This document shows, piece by piece, positions 25,307-28,835 of a stretch of DNA of 28,835 nt. Numbering within the stretch: the first letter of the stretch is position 1; every line of letters begins with the position of its first letter. The stretch lies in NCBI GenBank assembly GCA_030849805.1, contig JASANZ010001978.1, forward strand, positions 1 through 28,835, given 5' to 3'. Below the pieces are notes generated by a model that saw nothing but the letters and a program-made list of their open reading frames with translations, ran no database searches and was not told where the DNA came from. The stretch is from Sergeia podlipaevii (Eukaryota; Euglenozoa; Kinetoplastea; Trypanosomatida; Trypanosomatidae). Both the position numbers and the translations under genes were made by a program.

Positions 25307-28135
25307 CTATGATAGCTGATAGGTTGTCACTATCATCTCGCGAAATGCTGGAGGGAGCAATGCGAGCTGATCTGAAAGTATATTCCCACAATGCTGCATA
25401 ACACTGTGAAAAAAGCATTGAATGACCTCTAACGTTCCTGGAAACTGTATTGCCGCCTGCTGCCAACTGTAAACAACACGGAGAACGCATGGAACGTTCT
25501 TTGCGATAAAATCAAAAGAAGCAACTCCAAGCGCATTAAATAGACGAATAGTCGCCACTGATTTGTCAAAAGTATTGTCAGCCTGAGACAATAGACTGCA
25601 TATAACATCGATCCGATATCCACTTATGACACTTGGTATTGTTTCTAAGGGCCGGCAAAGATCGTATGCCATTTGAATAAACCAGAGAAGAGATGTGCCG
25701 AATGCATCACTTCGAATAGCTGCATTCGCAGCAGCAAGAGCACTCATGGCAGCTGCAGAAGGCTCTGATGGCAAATTACTCACCATAAAAGAAATGAGCT
25801 TGACAAGCTGACTCTTTTGTTGTGGATCATCCTCATCTGCAATATATGTCGCCAGTTTCTCTAAGAGAACGTTGTGCATCCCTTGTGGAAGCGCGTTCTT
25901 ACAAAGCGAACGAACCAAAACAATCAGCATCATCAGCGCGGCACTGATGATCTGAGAGTTGTTTGACGTTGACAAAAGCTGGTATGCCAAGTTCGGGAGC
26001 ATCCAAGAACTTGACATAATCCATTGTTCCAAAGAAGCAGTGGGAATAGTATTGACATATCCGCAGCAGATGAGAAGTGTGTTAAATATCAAGTCAGGAT
26101 CGTCAACTATCTCTCTTGAAATGATATCCTGAAGAACACCGCACCACGTGTTGAGACTATCGCACCCGAAAGCACTATCTGGATGGACAGAGAAAAGAGC
26201 GATCAGAGCGCGGTCGAGAGAAAAAATGTCCTTATCTACCATTGAGTTTACTTCATTGCTGATATATGTCCTTGTGTATGATTCCTCAAACAACTTTGCA
26301 CGACGCGCTCGCTCCTCCTTTAGTTTCGTGCTCAGTTCCATAAGTGTGGAACGATCGTTTATTGCGCCAACCAGTTGACTGAGCAAATCAATAAGGAGCG
26401 ATAGGTTCGTGGTAGAATACACGGGGAGGCACGTGTAAATTGAAGAAAGCAACTGGGGATAGTGCTGTGCCATAACATGAGTGCTGTCGTAATTTTGAAG
26501 AACAGCAAATGCGTTGTTTATTGCCGTCACACTTGTGTGTTGAATGCGTTTGCTTGAACTTTGCAAACGTGCCATAATAGTAGAGACAATCTTGTGAAAG
26601 CAATCGGGCAGAAGCGTAAAGGCACTTTCCATCAGGCGTGAAAGCGACCACATAGCAATACTTACAACGCATACATGTTGTGAAGCATCTTCAACAAAGC
26701 AAATGAGCTGCTGTGCAAGTGTGGGTAGACTGCTTTCGAGTTCAGAGGAGCATCCACTCGCCATCGTGCCAACAAGAACAATGCCAGCCTCACGAGCCTT
26801 CCAGTCGGGGCTACCCCAGAGCTGCTCTACTTTTTCCACAATCAAGGCAAACGCAGCTGCTCTAGAAAACGAGCATAGTGAATCAATACACTTAAGAGAA
26901 GAACTCCGTAGCGTCATTGCCGCGACGCCTTCATCAAGCACGTCGTCTGCGGAGATATCCTTTGTTCCGCCCTTAACATCAAAGGAGACCGCGGTGGTGT
27001 CGCGAATCCTGTAGTCGTCACCATCCATAATGGTCTGAACTTCATCATCAGACATATAGACGTACTGAATTAAAGCAGTGAGTAATGTTGGGACAGCTCC
27101 TGTAATTGACATAGCGAGATATGCAATTAGCCCTTCTCCAGCGCATCGATCATAACCTTCCAAAATATAAGTGATAAGTTCGATAGCTGCAGCTACCAGT
27201 TCCGTGCCACCCTCCCTGCTGTGTTCATTACTGCAAATTATTGTAATTGAGCCGTTAATCCACGCACTACACATGCGCCTCTGATTGGCTTCAGATACAT
27301 CGACAAAATAGTCAAAATAATCAACCAGAAACAAGCAAGACCGTAAGACTAGAATCTTGAAAACAACATCCGTTGGTTGTAGACTCTCCAAAAGCGTTGT
27401 GCATACACCAAAAAAGGGGAAACTGGCATTCACAAGGCCTTGCTGCAATGGGGATAGTGTATCCACGTTCCAATCAAGGAGCGAAGATTGCTCATAAATA
27501 TTGAAGCACATACGAAACGCCGCCCTCTTTAAATCTTCCGCATATCCATCAGTGACAGAAAGCTGTGACGCTCTCACGATAATTTGTTCACTTGAAAGGC
27601 CTATCTGCTTCGGCAAATCTTCCATCAAATATTGTAGTGTGTATAAAGCACCAAGCGTCCGCAATCCGCCAGCAGGAAGTAGATCATTCAGCAACGTACT
27701 CGCTAAATCACCTAACCCTGAACTCATCCACCAATCAAATGAGGTCAGAGAAGTAATTTTTACAATAATAAGAGCAGACGCTCGTGCAATTCTCGCATCA
27801 GGTGGATTTTTCAGGCACTGTAATGCGCACCGTGCCGCTTCCTTGACTGCAGTTTCCCCTAGTGCATGACGCGCAGATTCAATGTTATTTTTGAGCGTAA
27901 TGCCCGCCAACTGCCGATACTGTGTCCACGCAACGGGTAGAGGCAAGTCCGGCACAGGGCACGTTTCAGACTGAAACACGTTGGCTAACAAAATACAAAA
28001 AGAAGGGTTTGCCTCATACTGCTTCAAATTCTCGTAAGCCGCCCTCGAATTGCGTACGTAAATCCCGTTCTCGTGCAACAGCGATATCACATTGTGGAGA
28101 TCATCCCGCGTAGGCACGTACTCTGCTCCGCTCAT
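25307..28135 (-). CDS. transportin-1 / importin-beta-2 homologue
   Basis: The 942-residue HEAT-repeat karyopherin is like transportin-1, which imports RNA-binding proteins carrying PY-type signals and releases them with RanGTP. YRQLAGITLKNNIE near the N-terminus is the standard importin-beta helix (QLAGLILKNN in transportin). A central block with YVYMSDDEV and an acidic, polar insertion is followed by DWKAREAGIVLVGTMASGC, then VSIAMWSLSRLMES. It aligns in order with the transportin YSDID loop, EWVVKESGILVLGAIAEGC and ITCWTLSRYA. Length is close to the roughly 890 residues of human transportin-1. The longest frame begins with TTG (28147). The ATG at 28135 is used, 19 bases after the predicted acceptor AG. 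Codon composition is visibly more A/T-rich than in the exportin and E2 genes. It is the gene nearest the putative start of the transcription unit. Confidence 0.85.
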   Translation of the reverse strand: MSGAEYVPTRDDLHNVISLLHENGIYVRNSRAAYENLKQYEANPSFCILLANVFQSETCPVPDLPLPVAWTQYRQLAGITLKNNIESARHALGETAVKEAARCALQCLKNPPDARIARASALIIVKITSLTSFDWWMSSGLGDLASTLLNDLLPAGGLRTLGALYTLQYLMEDLPKQIGLSSEQIIVRASQLSVTDGYAEDLKRAAFRMCFNIYEQSSLLDWNVDTLSPLQQGLVNASFPFFGVCTTLLESLQPTDVVFKILVLRSCLFLVDYFDYFVDVSEANQRRMCSAWINGSITIICSNEHSREGGTELVAAAIELITYILEGYDRCAGEGLIAYLAMSITGAVPTLLTALIQYVYMSDDEVQTIMDGDDYRIRDTTAVSFDVKGGTKDISADDVLDEGVAAMTLRSSSLKCIDSLCSFSRAAAFALIVEKVEQLWGSPDWKAREAGIVLVGTMASGCSSELESSLPTLAQQLICFVEDASQHVCVVSIAMWSLSRLMESAFTLLPDCFHKIVSTIMARLQSSSKRIQHTSVTAINNAFAVLQNYDSTHVMAQHYPQLLSSIYTCLPVYSTTNLSLLIDLLSQLVGAINDRSTLMELSTKLKEERARRAKLFEESYTRTYISNEVNSMVDKDIFSLDRALIALFSVHPDSAFGCDSLNTWCGVLQDIISREIVDDPDLIFNTLLICCGYVNTIPTASLEQWIMSSSWMLPNLAYQLLSTSNNSQIISAALMMLIVLVRSLCKNALPQGMHNVLLEKLATYIADEDDPQQKSQLVKLISFMVSNLPSEPSAAAMSALAAANAAIRSDAFGTSLLWFIQMAYDLCRPLETIPSVISGYRIDVICSLLSQADNTFDKSVATIRLFNALGVASFDFIAKNVPCVLRVVYSWQQAAIQFPGTLEVIQCFFHSVMQHCGNILSDQLALLPPAFREMIVTTYQLS

Positions 28136-28154
28136 TCGTATATACAAGCAACTT

Positions 28155-28189
28155 CTAAAATCAGAAACCGCAACAAAAGAAGAAAAGGA
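28155..28189 (-). promoter_or_regulatory. predicted trans-splice acceptor for the transportin gene
   Basis: A pyrimidine-rich coding-strand tract (complement of 28172-28189) precedes the first AG at 28156-28155. A second AG at 28153-28152 is equally usable. Confidence 0.45.
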
Positions 28190-28835
28190 TTAATAGGAGT
28201 ATAATACAGTTAAAAAACATTACAAGGCCAAAAGAAGCGTAAACAAAAAAAAATACAAAAACTCAACAAATTAAATCTATTTCCAAGCAAGATGTCCAAT
28301 CCATAAACAACGCCAGATATCATTATAAAAAGGCTAAAGTATTAATGACAATGATAAACATCAGTATAGCATTCACATACACAACACACGACATGAAAGT
28401 ATAAAAAAGTTTAAAGCAGCAATCATAAATTCACTAGACACAACTAAAGCACCATAAATGCACAAACACAAAAAAAGCCAGCACTGGAACTGGACCACGG
28501 ACACAGCAAGCACCTCTCCAAATCGTTCGACACCTTCACTTACACAAATTCCGAATTCCTATGAACCAAGAAAAACAATCCACAAAACTCGTACCCCTTC
28601 CCAAAAAAATCCATTACTAAAGTCGCACCAAACACTCCACCGAACCAAATCTATCACCACCACAATAGCCAAGCAAAGCAACAAGGAAATAACCGAAAAA
28701 CCGCCTTGAAAAGAAGACGCTCAATATCAACACCACACTCCCCACCACAACAACTGACCAACCATAAAGACTAACACCCGCCACCCCATGGCCAACAGCC
28801 CCCCGCCACCAGAACCCACCCCCCGCCAAAAGACC
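28190..28835 (-). promoter_or_regulatory. GT-rich putative RNA polymerase II transcription start region
   Basis: No gene is visible here. The plus strand is strongly depleted in G and T. In 28441-28835 I count about 41% A, 37% C, 12% T and 11% G, so the strand read into the genes is about 78% G+T. The asymmetry rises toward the right edge, where G-runs of 3-6 appear on the coding strand. GT-rich sequence on the coding strand, just upstream of the first gene of a unit, is established for kinetoplastid polymerase II start regions marked by H2A.Z. The boundary lies beyond the window, so whether this is a divergent strand switch, an internal start or a chromosome end cannot be seen. Confidence 0.5.
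28777..28824 (-). repeat. G-run cluster with relaxed G-quadruplex potential
   Basis: On the coding strand there are G-runs of 6, 3, 6, 4 and 3 (complements of 28819-28824, 28815-28817, 28799-28804, 28784-28787 and 28777-28779). The spacers between them are 1, 10, 11 and 4 bases. Two spacers exceed the usual seven-base limit, so only a relaxed G-quadruplex is predicted. Confidence 0.5.

Noticed and set aside
28617..28829. 70-codon minus-strand frame rich in Gly, Val, Phe and Trp at the right edge
   Set aside because: The composition simply reflects the GT-rich DNA there. It has no domain and no splice signal.
1..28835. Bacterial-type defence island, mobile element or CRISPR array
   Set aside because: No repeat-spacer pattern, transposase or integrase was seen, and the gene content and splice signals are those of a eukaryotic kinetoplastid chromosome.

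Overview
The window looks like nuclear DNA of a trypanosomatid (Kinetoplastea). All twelve recognisable coding regions, including one partial gene at the left edge, lie on the minus strand. They are intronless and separated by 0.3-2 kb of A/T-rich spacer. Almost every start codon is preceded on the coding strand by a polypyrimidine tract and then a first AG 2-190 bases before the ATG, the arrangement used for spliced-leader trans-splicing. The window therefore reads as one polycistronic transcription unit running right to left. I cannot name the genus.

Layout in transcription order: at 28136-28835 there is a spacer whose coding strand is very rich in G and T, the composition known for kinetoplastid RNA polymerase II start regions, so this may be the beginning of the unit. 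Then follow a transportin-1/importin-beta-2 homologue (25307-28135), a YME1-type mitochondrial i-AAA protease (22923-24893), a 1.2 kb spacer with inverted repeats, a 1444-residue probable mitochondrial protein of unknown function (17404-21738), a secretory-pathway FKBP with an eroded active site (16303-16923), a POC5-like centrin-binding basal-body protein (14847-15884), a pentapeptide-repeat protein (13318-14130), an exportin-5-like karyopherin (9900-12941), pyruvate dehydrogenase E2 (7974-9374), a 2 kb spacer, a TIP30/HTATIP2-like Rossmann protein with long insertions (4114-5931), a Trm9-like wobble-uridine tRNA methyltransferase (2708-3712), a PCID2/Thp1-like TREX-2 subunit (495-2228), and the first codons of a further gene leaving the window at base 1.

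By theme, three genes concern nucleocytoplasmic transport (transportin, exportin-5, PCID2), three the mitochondrion (E2, i-AAA protease, the 1444-residue protein), one tRNA modification and one the basal body. Kinetoplastid units are not functional operons, so the shared strand implies co-transcription rather than a common pathway. Several starts were moved inward because the longest open frame begins at GTG or TTG or runs through the polypyrimidine tract upstream of the predicted splice site. I see no rRNA, tRNA, CRISPR, transposon or introns. No defence or mobile system is apparent; the most notable signals are the GT-rich right edge, the pentapeptide-repeat protein, the large mitochondrial orphan and the structured spacer near 21.9 kb.
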